This document shows positions 35,460 through 46,545 of a DNA stretch of 64,000 nucleotides, piece after piece; the first letter of the stretch is position 1, and every line of letters starts with the position of its first letter. The DNA lies in assembly GCA_009760855.2 (NCBI GenBank), contig WPIO01000051.1:92001-156000 (forward strand). The letters run 5' to 3'. This stretch comes from Cristatella mucedo (taxonomy: Eukaryota; Bryozoa; Phylactolaemata; Cristatellidae). Position numbers and translations under genes: made by a program. Under the pieces are notes generated by a model, which was given only the letters and a program-made list of their open reading frames with translations, ran no database searches and was not told the DNA's origin.

Positions 35460-35467
35460 TGACGTCA
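35460..35467. promoter_or_regulatory. Perfect cAMP-response element (TGACGTCA)
   Basis: TGACGTCA lies within CCCGTGACGTCACACGGG, itself nearly palindromic, followed by GGGGGCGTGG (GC/CACCC box). This suggests a promoter in the island, but no gene is recognised beside it. Confidence 0.4.
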
Positions 35468-35938
35468 CACGGGGGCGTGGTAACCTGCCTAGCGGTCAGC
35501 GACCGACTGAGTGTACGGCGGCAGTCGCCGTCCGCACCCGCCCGCCCGCCCTTCGGTCGGCCCGAGGGTCGACTAGGCTCTCAGATGCGTTCAGAGGCGA
35601 AAGGTCGAGTGATTGGTATCCGAGGAGCCGCGCCGCCGAACTCGTCGTCATCGTCGACGACCGACGTTAAAGAACGCCGGCCGCGGAGCAGCGGAGAGTT
35701 TGCAAATGCAGGAGCAACTGGCAGCGTTTCGTCCAGCCGCGGCCACTGGTCGAGTGCACTTGGCGCGCTTGCACAATGGTTCCACTAGCTGCTACTCGCT
35801 CAGCGCGGGCTGCCGACGAGCAGCGCCAGGAGTGCGCTATAAGCGACGATCTCTGGCTTGCGAACCGAAGCGACCGAAGTTTGCTGAAACCTTTGCAGCG
35901 ACCTTGACATCGACTGCACGCTTTCATTCATTCCGCTT

Positions 35939-35976
35939 CGGCTCGCAGCACCTCCGCTGTTTGGTGCTGCGAGCCG
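35939..35976. other. Perfect 14-bp-stem hairpin
   Basis: 35939-35952 (CGGCTCGCAGCACC) pairs exactly with 35963-35976 across a 10-base loop. Confidence 0.95.
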
Positions 35977-36882
35977 ATGCGTCTGCTGGTGCGTCGCGAT
36001 TGTGCTCGTGGCTGCGGCCAGGGCTCGGCCTCGGCTCGCTCCCTGCTACTCCCGGCCAGCTCCTTCCTTCTGGCGATTGGCCCGTCGATTGGCCAGCTCG
36101 AGGTCTGTCTCTTCCTCAGCCTTGGTTAATCTTGGTTACGAACTTGCAGTCACACTGCGCCTCGTCCCGATGTCTTAATGCCGCCGAATGCTCTGCGAGC
36201 GTCGATGCCGCCCACGTGGACTCGTGCTGAGCTGCGAATGCTCGGCGCGAACGCCCTCTGTCGAACGGGTGCATGAGCGGTAGGACGCGTCCCACTCGTT
36301 TTTGCAACGAACAGTAACGCCCACGGTCGTAGCCGTGAGGCGTGTGGCGCTAGCAACTCGCGAACCAGGTCGAGCGGGTTCGAGTGGGTCCTGAAGCAGG
36401 CGTGCACCTCGTTGCCTGAGCTCCGAGAAGGGTTGCAGGTAATAAGGTATCCTGTAGGCCGCACAAAAGAACCCGTCGAATCGGCTCAACTCAAGTTATT
36501 TTTACCGGGTAAGAGGGATGCGCAGTACAAGTTACGGGACGGGGCCGTGCACCGTGCTAGCTTTAGCTTCGCGTTAGTTCGAGCGGCCCGAAGCTGAAAC
36601 ACTCGAGGCCGGCGGTGCTGTAGGCACTCCCAACTGGCTGGGTCGTTCGAATGCCACACACCGCATCGCGAACGCCTCGCGGCACAGATGCTCGGGGGGG
36701 GGGGAAGTCGAGTCGTGTGCCGTGGTGAGGGCTGAGGGTCGCCTGATACAGACCCAAGATACTGAAAAAAGCTCGCGAAGCCTACACAGTGCTATGCTCT
36801 CTTCAATATCCTATGCCCGGTAGGCGAAGGCGCGATGTTGCACGCTGGCCGCTGAGAACTTGCCATCAATCAATAACGCAGG

Positions 36883-37026
<144 letters not shown>

Positions 37027-38149
37027 GAGTTAGGGCCAAAGCATCGCTCGACGTTCTCCTGCGTCCCAACGCGTAGCATTATTCGCTGGCTATTAATGAC
37101 TGGCTGCTCGAGGCCCCGCTCGCACAAACGGCCGCGGGTGACCGCGGCCGCACCACGCAGCTACCCGAGAGGCGCCGAAAGGAGTCCCGTATCCGATCAG
37201 TGCTCTCCTCTGGAAGCTTTCGGGTGGGCAGGCTGGCGTGCTTGCGGGCAGGTTAACCGGTGTGCAGATGTGGCCACTGCAGAGCTAACTTTAGCGAGCC
37301 CCCCCCCCCCCCACTAAATGCCCCCCCCCAACTAAATGCCGAGCATGGCCAAGTCAAGGTCAGTGCTAGCCTACGGTGGCGGAAGCCCGAACGAGTGCGC
37401 TCGAGTGAGTGGGGCCTCTCCCCCTCCCCGCATGCGGGGACCGCGAGAACGGTGCGGGCACCCAAAACATGCACAGTGTACGCTTTGCGTGCAAGCACGC
37501 GACCGGGCGTCCCGGGGATATTTTGACGCGCCCTGGCGTGCCTTCGGTTGCCGGCATGCTGGTAGGCTGCTCGACTGAAGCGTCGAGCTCTGGCAATTTT
37601 CGGCGCGAGCCACTAGTCGGCGCCAGTCGGCAATCGACGGCGACGGTGATTAAAGCGCTCTCCGGCTCAGGAGGACGCCACTACCGCAAGTGCCCGAGCG
37701 ACGCGTGGCCGACGAGGCTGGTGATGCGGCAGGTGATGCGCCAATGGGTATCGTGCGGAGCAAGCAGCGCGGCACACCGCGAGCTCCGCTTCGACGTGCT
37801 CGAGACGGAGAGCGGCGGCGGCGGCGGCGGCGGCGCTCAGTAGCGGCCGGCCGGCGAATCGCCGAACGATCGACGGCGATACACGCTGTAGTTTTCGGGC
37901 TCGATTATGCTCGCGGGTGATCGCAGATCGCTCGACGACTGCTCGGCCTAATAATTAGGGCAATTAATTTTCGCCGCCACAAGACAAAGATTAGCTTCGG
38001 AAAGCCGGAGCGGCGGCGAAAGCCGAGCGCTCCGAGGAATCGGCGAATTCGTCGGGACCAAACGGCTGGCCGGCCTTCTCGCCTCTCTTCGTGGTCCATA
38101 CAAGGTCCGGCAGCCGGCGCACGCGCGCTTCCGCGGTCGCCGCCCGACC
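37027..38149. other. CpG-rich DNA, no gene seen
   Basis: Contains two poly-C runs (37301-37312 and 37321-37329) and a short GGC tract near 37813. No recognisable gene. Confidence 0.35.
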
Positions 38150-38270
38150 GAGCTGCTGGAAAGGGCGGAGCCATCGTTACGTCAGAGCGGCGCCCGTAGA
38201 TGGCGGCCCGGTGGACTTCCTATATATGGCGCGGCCGAATGGCCCCCCTCGATTTCCATATGTGGTCGGA
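38150..38270. promoter_or_regulatory. Promoter-like motif cluster
   Basis: Within 110 bp lie a GC box (GGGCGGAG, 38163), a CRE/ATF-type TTACGTCA (38177-38184), a YY1-like GATGGCGGC (about 38199), a TATATATGG element (38221-38229) and a CArG-like CCATATGTGG (38257-38266). Each motif is short, and the cluster is what suggests a core promoter. Orientation and gene are unknown. Confidence 0.35.
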
Positions 38271-38696
38271 CTATTAATGCGGCGCATACGCTCGTATTGA
38301 GTTACGCGCGAGGAGGCAGTTCGTAGCGACAGGAAGTGCCGTAAACAATTCGCCGTCAGCGATCGCTCTGCGGGCATCTTCGCGGCAGCGTTCGGCTCCG
38401 GTACCGACACTCCTACTAAGCCCTGCCTCGCACCGACGCTAGCGAGCACAGCGCCCGAGCGCGCCACCGTTTCGCACTCTCGGCGCGTCGCCGACCGGCG
38501 GACGGGGCGTGCGAGCGCTCCTTTCCGAACCTGCACTGACCGCCACGCACCTCTCCTCCTTCTCCTCCGGCGAGCGGAGCGGAGCGCCGTAGCGTAGCAG
38601 GCTTTCCCTGCCGCGAGCGTCTTTGGGGGGTCGCGAGTGCACGCGCGAGCTCGCGGCGAGTTCGCGGCGCCGGCCGGAGACAAACTCTTTTGGGCG

Positions 38697-38700
<4 letters not shown>

Positions 38701-38792
<92 letters not shown>
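38701..38792. repeat. GA microsatellite
   Basis: About 92 bp of uninterrupted GA repeats. Confidence 0.97.
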
Positions 38793-38794
<2 letters not shown>

Positions 38795-39684
38795 CGGCCG
38801 CAACTCTCGCGCGACAGCGACGGTCGACCGTCACAGGTTCCCGGCTATCGCGGGCGACAGACCCGTTGGTGCGAGGCAGTCGAGCGCCGCCGGAGCCGAC
38901 GACGCGCGGTTGTTGGGGCGTAACTGGTCGCGGTCGGAGCGTGCGGCGCTGCCCCCGTCCCCCGCGGTCAGCGGTCAACAAGCCACCAGCCTCGCCGCCA
39001 CCGCCGCCGCTGCCGAGCCGCCAGGTCTTTTTAAAGCCTAACCGCGGGCACGCGGGCGGGCTGGGCCCCGAAGCTGAGGCCGGCGCTCCGCAGCAGCCGA
39101 CGCAGTTGGCGCCTCTCGCCGCCGAAGCGCTCGCGGCTCGTCGCGCGCTCGGGCACCTGCGCTGGGCGCATCCGCTTGGACCGTGAGAGAGCGCGGCAGC
39201 GCCGGCCTACCTTGCCGAAACGAAGGTAATAGCACCGCTCCACTAACAATGCAGGAGAGTGAGCCGGCGGGGCACCGCGCCGGCTTACCTATCAGGATCG
39301 CGACCTTTGGTCACGTGGCTCACGAAGCGATGGCCGCGGATGGTGCGCGCCTCTGGCACCGCCCACCGAAAGGAGAAGATCAATGAACAGGCCTCGTGGG
39401 CGGCGGCCGTGACGCTGACAGCTCAGCGCTCCGTAACCTGCGCGCGCTTGGAGCTCGCAGGGGGGGGGGGGGGGGAGGGAGGCTTCCGCTTCAAGCCAGC
39501 GGCGCCCGCATTCAGGCATGACCAGCGAGCGAGCGCCTCGGTGACTGGCGACGCTCCATCCCAGCAGCTTACACCCTCGTAGAGGCAAGACTGTGACGAT
39601 TGCAAACAGACTCGGATCTACAGGGAAGCAGCGAGGAGTAGCCCGTCGCGACTTCCGAACGACCCGGAAATCAAACTGCGAGCC
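38793..39684. other. CpG-rich DNA, no gene seen
   Basis: GC-rich with a poly-G run at about 39461-39475. Frames are compositional. Confidence 0.35.
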
Positions 39685-39696
39685 GAGCTCTCAGCT

Positions 39697-39766
<70 letters not shown>

Positions 39767-39779
39767 AAGCTGAGAGCTC
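39685..39779. repeat. GGC repeat enclosed in a 12-bp inverted repeat
   Basis: GAGCTCTCAGCT (39685-39696) and its exact complement (39768-39779) bracket a ~70-bp GGC tract. A complementary GCC tract follows at about 39820-39849, so the region can fold in more than one way. Confidence 0.9.
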
Positions 39780-39957
39780 AGCGAACGCACGCAGCTACGG
39801 AGGAGGAAGAGGAGCTGCGCAGCCGCCGCCGCCGCCGCCGCCGCCGCCGAGTAGCGCTCAGCCGTGAGACGTCTCGCGCCAAAGCACGCAAACGAGCTAG
39901 AGACCATCGACGCCCTGACGTGGTACGCACGCCGTTCGGTCCGCCGAAAAAGCGCCG

Positions 39958-40209
39958 AAGCGATTATTGCTGCGATTATTACAGCGAATATTGCTCTGAT
40001 TATTGCGATGATTATTGCTGCGATTATTGCTGCGATTATTGTTGCGATTATTTTTGCGATTATTGCTGTGATGATTGCTGCGATGATTGCAGCGATTATT
40101 GATTATTATATTGTTGATGCGATTATTGCTGCGATTATAGCTGCGATTGTTGCTGCGATTTCTGCTGCGATTATTGCTGCGATTATTGCTGCGATTATTG
40201 CTGCGATTA
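39958..40209. repeat. 12-bp tandem repeat (GCGATTATTGCT)n
   Basis: About 21 diverged copies. As the unit is a multiple of three, all plus frames stay largely open and would read Ile-Ile-Ala-Ala, Asp-Tyr-Cys-Cys or Leu-Leu-Arg repeats. A plus-strand frame of 139 codons (39864-40283) spans it, with no other support for a gene. Confidence 0.9.
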
Positions 40210-40995
40210 CAGCGAGCCGAGCGACCGAGCGCCGCTGGCGATCTCCCTCGCTCTTGGCGACCGCGGGAGTAGCACCGAGCTGAAAGCCTTCGCTCGCGTG
40301 CGACCGCAGAGCGACTCTCAGCAACAATAGTGACAATAAAACTGTTTTACTTGTTACCTTAGAGAACTAGGTGTTTTTCTAGGCCAGGCACTTATGTTGG
40401 AAAGGAGGCATTTCAACGGCTAGCGATAGCGCTTGCTGTTTCAGCATGCGTGCATACGTGCGTATACGCACTCAAAAGACCACCGACGCGGACGGTGTAG
40501 CTGCTCTCGAAGAGCAAGGGTATGCTTTTTGTTTGCTTCCAGTCTCTTCGTCAAGTCAGGGGATCTCTTGGGGCTGGAAGTGTGTCACTCCTAGCGGCAC
40601 GGACGACTGCATCGCTCGCGCATTTTCCAGAAGCGCTCTGCCCCTCGATGGAGTGGCCGCCGACAACGACGCATCGCGAGGGGCAGTGCCTAGCAGAGCC
40701 GACGGGTAGTCAGCGCTGAGGCGTGCGAGAACGAGCACCCGAACGAGCCAGCCTTAGCGGTTCGTCGGCGGCGCACGAAGCTGGTACTTACCCGACCTTC
40801 ACTCTGAATTTTCTGTTTAGAGTTTCAATGCACGAATGCAGGTCAACCCCAAACTGAGTAATCTGCAATACTCACCAGGTGCACACTTGATCAAACAATT
40901 GTTACTAGAGAATATAGCCTCTTAGATGAAGGCTACCAAGAGGCAGCATTGTGGAGTCTGACCGCTTTGAATGAATAGCATTGATTTCAAAACAA
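40210..40995. other. Intergenic DNA with a possible LINE-tail remnant
   Basis: About 40335-40395 weakly resembles the LINE/SINE 3' tail (TTAGAGAACT...CTAGGCCAGGCACTT). No gene was seen. Confidence 0.35.
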
Positions 40996-41645
40996 ATAAT
41001 AATAATGCACTTGATAATAATAATAATGCACTTGATAAAGCGCCCTCAGAGAAAACGATCTCTTTCTAGGCGCTTTTCATTTACTGCAAAGGGAAACGCG
41101 ATTGAATAGTGAGTAATATCACGCTTGATAAACAACATGAATAACATGGTTAAGGGTGACATGCACAGGGTCAATATGCAAGTGTGATTAGTGGCAGCAT
41201 GCACAGTGTCAGCACGCATAAGCACGTGAACGACGAATCACAGGGACCCACTAAATGTTGTCCTGAGTAGGTGTGTTTTCAAGTTCTTTTTAAATGTGGT
41301 CAGGTCAGGGGATGTTGTGACGCAAGTCGGAAGTGAGTACCAGGCTTTGGGAGCATACAAACTAAATGCACGGTCGCCAAAGGATTTGAGGTTTGTACGA
41401 GGTATTGGTAAACTGTTGGATTCCGAAAAGCGAGTGATACGATGCTTAGCCTGGCGGGGAGTAGATCTGAGAGATAGGCTAGAGCCAAAGAATGAAGTGA
41501 GCTAAAAGTGAGCGACAAAACCTTGAAGTCAATCCGTTGCTTGACTGGTAGCCAGTGCAGGTCGGCGAGAAGTGGCGTGATATGGTAACTGCGAGGCTCA
41601 CGACAGACAAGCCTAGCTACGGAGATTTTCACCATCTGTAATCGC
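40996..41645 (-). mobile_element. L2/CR1-like LINE 3' part, left arm of inverted pair
   Basis: The minus-strand copy starts with the AATAATGCACTTGAT tail, present twice in tandem, and the GCGCCCTCAG hairpin end. It covers the C-terminal LINE domain up to about 41645, where it meets a plus-strand copy head to head. Several stops and frameshifts show decay. Confidence 0.9.
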
Positions 41646-42308
41646 TTCCGTAACTCACAGCTAGCTGGCCTACCGGCATGTGCAATCAGCAGCTGTAATC
41701 GCCTGATTGCAGCTAGGCTTGTCTGTCGTGAGCGTCGCAGTTGCCACATTACTCTACTTCTCGCCGACCTGCACTGGTTACCAGTCAAGCAACGGATTGA
41801 CTTCAAGGTTTTGTCGCTCACTTTTAGGTCTCTTCATTCTATGGCTCCAGCCTATCTTTCAGATATACTACCCCATCAGGCAAAGCATCGTACCACTCGC
41901 TTTTCGGAATCCAACAGTCTAGAAATACCTCGTACAAACCTTAAATCCTTTGGAGACCGTGCATTTAGCTCGTATGCTCCCACAGCCTGGAACTCCCTCC
42001 CGACCTGCATCAGAAGATCCCCTGACCTGACCACATTTAAAAGAAACTTAAAAACATACCTATTTAGGACAGCATTTAGTGGGTCCTTGTGATTCGTCCT
42101 CGATGTGCTTATGCGTGCTGACACTGTTCATGCTGCCACTAACCACATTTGCATGCTGACCCAGTGCATGTAACCCCTAACCATGTTATTCATTTTGTTT
42201 GTTTTTCAAGCATGATTTTACTTACTATTCTATTGCGTATCACTTTGCAGCAAATGTAAAGCGCCTAGAAAGAGATTAAGTTCTCTGAGGGCGCTTTATC
42301 AAGTGCAA

Positions 42309-42338
<30 letters not shown>
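41646..42338 (+). mobile_element. L2/CR1-like LINE 3' part, right arm of inverted pair
   Basis: A plus-strand copy with an intact C-terminal frame (LPVKQRIDFKVLSL, LKSFGDRAFSSYAPTAWN, ending FRTAFSGSL) and the full 3' tail into ATT repeats. About 41691-41710 is a short flipped segment, an inversion scar. The sequence is nearly identical to the opposite-strand copy at 47926-48568, so the insertion is recent. Confidence 0.9.
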
Positions 42339-42339
<1 letters not shown>

Positions 42340-42541
42340 GCACATGCCGGTAGGCCAGCTAGCAGTGAGTTACGGAAGTCAAGACGGGATGTCACAAATG
42401 CATGGACCAACTTAAACGTGGTATCCTTATCTAAACAAGCCCGAATTTGAGCAATGTTATGTAGCTAAAAGTAGGCAGACTTGACCGTAGAGCTGATGTG
42501 GTCGTCTAACGAGAGGTCACTTTGGAACACGACACCTAGAT
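42339..42541 (-). mobile_element. L2/CR1-like LINE, continuation of the interrupted minus copy
   Basis: The sequence resumes the minus-strand copy (GCACATGCCGGTAGGCCAGC ... AGATTT) where the copy at 40996-41645 stops. The plus-strand copy therefore sits inside an older minus-strand copy. It ends abruptly at 42541. Confidence 0.85.
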
Positions 42542-43234
42542 TTATAATGCGCAAGTGAAGCGCGGCTGAAATCAAGTACGAGCGACCGGGCAAGTTTGTC
42601 TTGGTTATCGCTTCCTTGATCGAGGAAGGCACGCATAGTGGGAAGGCTAGTATCCTTTATAAAGCTTATCCTCTACAGGCGCTCCACGTTTATGCATTGC
42701 CTTCCAATTCTCTGGAATGATAGCGCGTGCTTTTATACGTGTAGAATGGTCAGCGAATGCCGAAGGAATGTTATAGAATTGAAAATCCAGTGCTAAAGTG
42801 TTGACAATACAAGTGCTCTGAGCTGCTATAGTCTTGCAGCGGCGGCGAAGGATTAGCGAATGCTGCAGAAACTGCCCAAGCTTCAGCATGCAGGGGGACC
42901 CGTTTGACGCTTAGTGCTGAGCTGAGTAAACAGTACTCAGCTTCTGGTCGTGCTGCTAAAACACTCTGTCCATTTCCCTAGAAGTTTAGCGACCCGAGGC
43001 TTAACTTTCTCCACCTTTCAAGCCGTCCTTAGCTTTTCGCCCTTCTTCCTTAACTTTGCAGTTACCCAGCTCTTGCGCCCTTTGCTCGCTTTCCGACCTC
43101 CTCCGTCGCCTCCTTTCCCTAACTTACTCCTTCCATCTTCTTTCCTCTACTTCCCCAAAGGACTTCCTCCTCTACCTTTTCTCTTCCCCTTCTCGTGCTA
43201 AGTAATGCACCTCCGCTCCACCTATCGGGTCCCA
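42542..43234. other. Intergenic DNA with a pyrimidine-rich end
   Basis: Unique sequence becoming strongly C/T-rich at about 43010-43195, just before the repeat array. No gene was seen. Confidence 0.4.
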
Positions 43235-44585
43235 TGAATAACTGCTATAAACTGCGGTACAGCTGCCAATTCAACAATACACGTAAGAAGACTCACTCCT
43301 GTTTCGATTCTAAATCAGAAGTAATAGTGTTTTTAAGTTTGCAAACCAAAGTTCATGCAATTCCCCCTAACCGTTCTCATGCTATGGCCTCATTCGGTCC
43401 GGATAAGCAAGCCTTTTTACACGTCGAAACGGCGAAGCAGCTGCCATTTCCAAAACATGCTTGGCGAAACTGTGTTTTAATTTTAAATTATAGAAAACAG
43501 TATGCTAATTTTTACCAACAAACGTTTATGCGATTGCGCTTGTGCGTTCTCATGCTGTCATGCTATGGCCTTTCTTTAGTGGCCCGGCCCAAATAGCAGG
43601 CCAAAATATTCGAACAGCAATACAGCTGCCATTTCCACAAAGACCTTTGCGAAACAGCGGGTTTGAATGTAAATTATGGAGAACGGCATGCCACATTTGT
43701 CCACTAAATTTTAGCAGCCTAGTGCGCTTGCGCGATCTCAGCTACAGTCTCCGATGGTCCTGCCCAAATTGGCAGCCTTAAATGGTTAAAGTGCGATGCG
43801 GCTGTCATTTCAGCAAACGAGTTTGCGCCAGTGTGGTTTATAATTTATTATAATGGAGAATAACATTCTAGATTTACTCATCAAAGTGCATGTGCATGGG
43901 CTTGCCCGTTCTCGTGCTACGGTCTCCAAAGAATCGGGCCAGCCAAACTCCAACATGATCGAAACGCTCAACCTAATCAAACAGCGATATAGCTGCCATT
44001 TCCAGGGTATTGAATTAGCCAACCAAATAGCATAGCATAGTGCATGCATGGGGGTTATTATGTCATGGCCTCCGATGGCCCGGGCTAGCTAGTCTCGTTA
44101 CGTAATTGAACTGCGACACAGCGACGACTTCCACAATAAGCGTTGCCGCAACAGCGGTTTTAACTCCACAGTATGGAAAACAGTGCTCTGGAGTTACCCC
44201 ACAAACATTCATGAATTGCCCTTGCCCGTTCTCATGCAAATGCCTCCTTTTTACCGGGAAGCAGTGCAATTTTGAACTGCTATACAGCTGCCGTTTTCAT
44301 AGTTGACGTCGTGCAACTGCGGTTTTGATTCCAAGTATATACAACAGTGTTCTGAGTTTACAAACCGACTTTCGTGGCATAGCGCGTGGGCATTATCATG
44401 AAATAGCCTCCAAATGGCCTATACAGCTCTACATTTTTGGACCAAAGTGCAGCTACGATTTCAACAATAAGCATTGAAAAGCTGCGCTTTTAATTGCACA
44501 ATATAGAAACAAGTATACCTGGTTTACTCATTAAATGTCATGCAACTTCTTTGAAGCTTTATAATACTATGGCGTCTGGTGGCCC
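43235..44585 (+). repeat. ~175-bp tandem array, forward half (~8 monomers)
   Basis: Diverged monomers recur every 150-180 bp. Each has a GCTGCCATTTCC box, a GAAAC..TGG/CGGTTTT stretch, GAAAACAGT..., TTTACCAACAAA, GCG(T)TCTCATGCTATGGCC and a GGCCCGGCC-type end. Ends fall near 43383, 43562, 43740, 43915, 44063, 44236, 44400 and 44570. Monomers are clearly related but far from identical. No protein is encoded. Confidence 0.85.
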
Positions 44586-45640
44586 AGGCCAACGGAGGCT
44601 ATAGCATTAGAAGACGTTGCGCAATTTCATTGAATGTTTTAGGCTAATCAGAAATACTTTTTTTCATAATGTTAATCAAAACCACAGTTTTGCAAAGCAA
44701 TTGTGGACATGGCAGCCGTATCGCAGTTGAAAGATTTAAAAGGCTGACTGGCTCGGGTCATTGGAGGTCATAATGTGAGAGCGTCCATGCGCTATTCCAC
44801 GAAAATTGTTTGATAAAATTGGAACACTGCTGTCTATGTGGAATAAGAACTGCAGTGGAGTGACGCTTATTGAGAAAGTTGCAGCTATATCGCTGTTCGG
44901 ATATGTAGGAAAGCTTGCTGTTCCAGGCCATCAGAGGCCGTAGCGTGGTAATGCGAATGTGTAATCTTTTGAAATTTAGTGACTAGACACGAAACTATGT
45001 TTTCTTTAATGGGGAATCGAAACCGCAGTTGCGAGAAGCGATTTGTGGAAATTGTTGCTGCATTAAAAATATGCCTAGAGGCTTGCTGGCCTAGGCCATT
45101 TGAGGCAATATTAGAAGAACGCCCGTGTGCTATGACATGAAATTTAGTTGGTAAATCTGGAACACTTTTTACGGTGTGAAATCATAATCACAGTTGCAAA
45201 ACGCTCACTGTAGAAACGGCAGCCAGTTCGCAGTTCAATTACGTATTGAGACTGGCTGACCCGGGCCATTTAAGGCCATAGCACGAGAACGCTCATGCAC
45301 TATGCCATGAAATCTTTTGTTAAGCCCGGAATAATGCTTTCTACAATGTAGAAGCAAAACCGCAGTTGCATGACACCAATTATGGAAATGGCAGCTGCAT
45401 CGCAGTTTGAATTTGCACTGTAGCCCGAACCATCGGAGCCATTTCGTACAAACGTCGCTTGCGCAGTTGCACGAATGCTTGTGGGGGTAAAACCAGGGCA
45501 CTGTTCTCTATACTGTGGAGTCGAAATAGCAGTTGCGTAATGCTCGTTATGGACATGACTACTGCCTAGCAGTTCGTTTACGTAGGGCGGCTGGCTGGCT
45601 GGCTCGGCCCACGGAGGTCATAGCATGAGAACTCGGCCCA
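44586..45640 (-). repeat. ~175-bp tandem array, inverted half (~7 monomers)
   Basis: The same monomer continues in reverse orientation (boxes read GGCC..CGGAGG.CATAGCAT, AAACCGCAGTTGC, GGAAATGGCAGC). Landmarks lie near 44590, 44755, 44935, 45095, 45262, 45430 and 45605. The switch lies in the GGCCCAGGCC box at 44581-44590, itself near-palindromic. Confidence 0.85.
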
Positions 45641-45890
45641 GGCGGCTCTCCTCCTTCCCTCCTCCTCCTTCTTTTCGCAACTAGCACGTGGCTTTTTGTA
45701 GGTTCGTAGCACGCTTGATATGCGTCGTCTTTTTTTTAAATAAAAATGTTGTCAGTTCGGCTCTGCAAGTCAGCCGATGCGTCGTACCAAGGAAACGTGG
45801 CTGCCGTGACACCGTCTACAGCAGGATTGTTTTGCGGAGTTCCCTTAGCGAGGGTACTCCGAAAGGCGCCACGGACTCAATCATACCTTG

Positions 45891-45891
<1 letters not shown>

Positions 45892-45987
<96 letters not shown>

Positions 45988-46043
45988 GACACACACGCAG
46001 ACACACACACGCACAGACGCACAGACGCACAGACACACACAGA

Positions 46044-46095
<52 letters not shown>

Positions 46096-46097
46096 CA
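45892..46097. repeat. CA microsatellite with CAGACG variants and TA end
   Basis: About 90 bp of pure CA, then CA/CAGACG/CACAGAG variants, then TA repeats that adjoin the SINE tail. Confidence 0.97.
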
Positions 46098-46235
46098 TAA
46101 TTAATTTGCATAGCGCCCTAAGAGAACTTATTCTCTATTCAGGCGCTTCACATATGCCTCGGGACTCGATCCCATGACCTCAGCCTGACATTAGTCGGGG
46201 CGAGTACCTGAGCTGCTGGACCAAACCAGCTCGGA
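46098..46235 (-). mobile_element. tRNA-derived SINE, family A (copy 2)
   Basis: On the minus strand GAGCTGGTTTGGTCCAGCAG (A box) and GGATCGAGTCCC (B box) precede the shared LINE-type tail, GAAGCGCCTGAATAGAGAAT then AAGTTCTCTTAGGGCGCTAT. The 3' end abuts the TA repeat. Confidence 0.85.
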
Positions 46236-46501
46236 AGCATGTGATAGCGGAGCACTCTAATCTGAGTAAGAATGGGAATAGTCTCTAATTATCTCAGCGC
46301 TGTGAGCAAATTTAAATTCTTCATCTCACGCAGAGATGCCACCGCGACATAACTCGCTCGTGCACGCGCGCATTGCACGAAAACGACAAAAATCGCCACC
46401 AGCCCGAAATACCGCTGAAATAAAATCCATGCAAAGCTCGCCAAGTTTGCGGTCGAGGCATTCAGCTTGAAAAGACGCGCAACGTGCGTGCATTGTTCCG
46501 G

Positions 46502-46545
46502 CATCGCTAGAGCGCGCTGCTGCTGAGAGCGCCGCTCTAGCGATG
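46502..46545. other. Perfect 13-bp-stem hairpin
   Basis: CATCGCTAGAGCG (46502-46514) pairs exactly with 46533-46545 across an 18-base loop. Confidence 0.95.
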
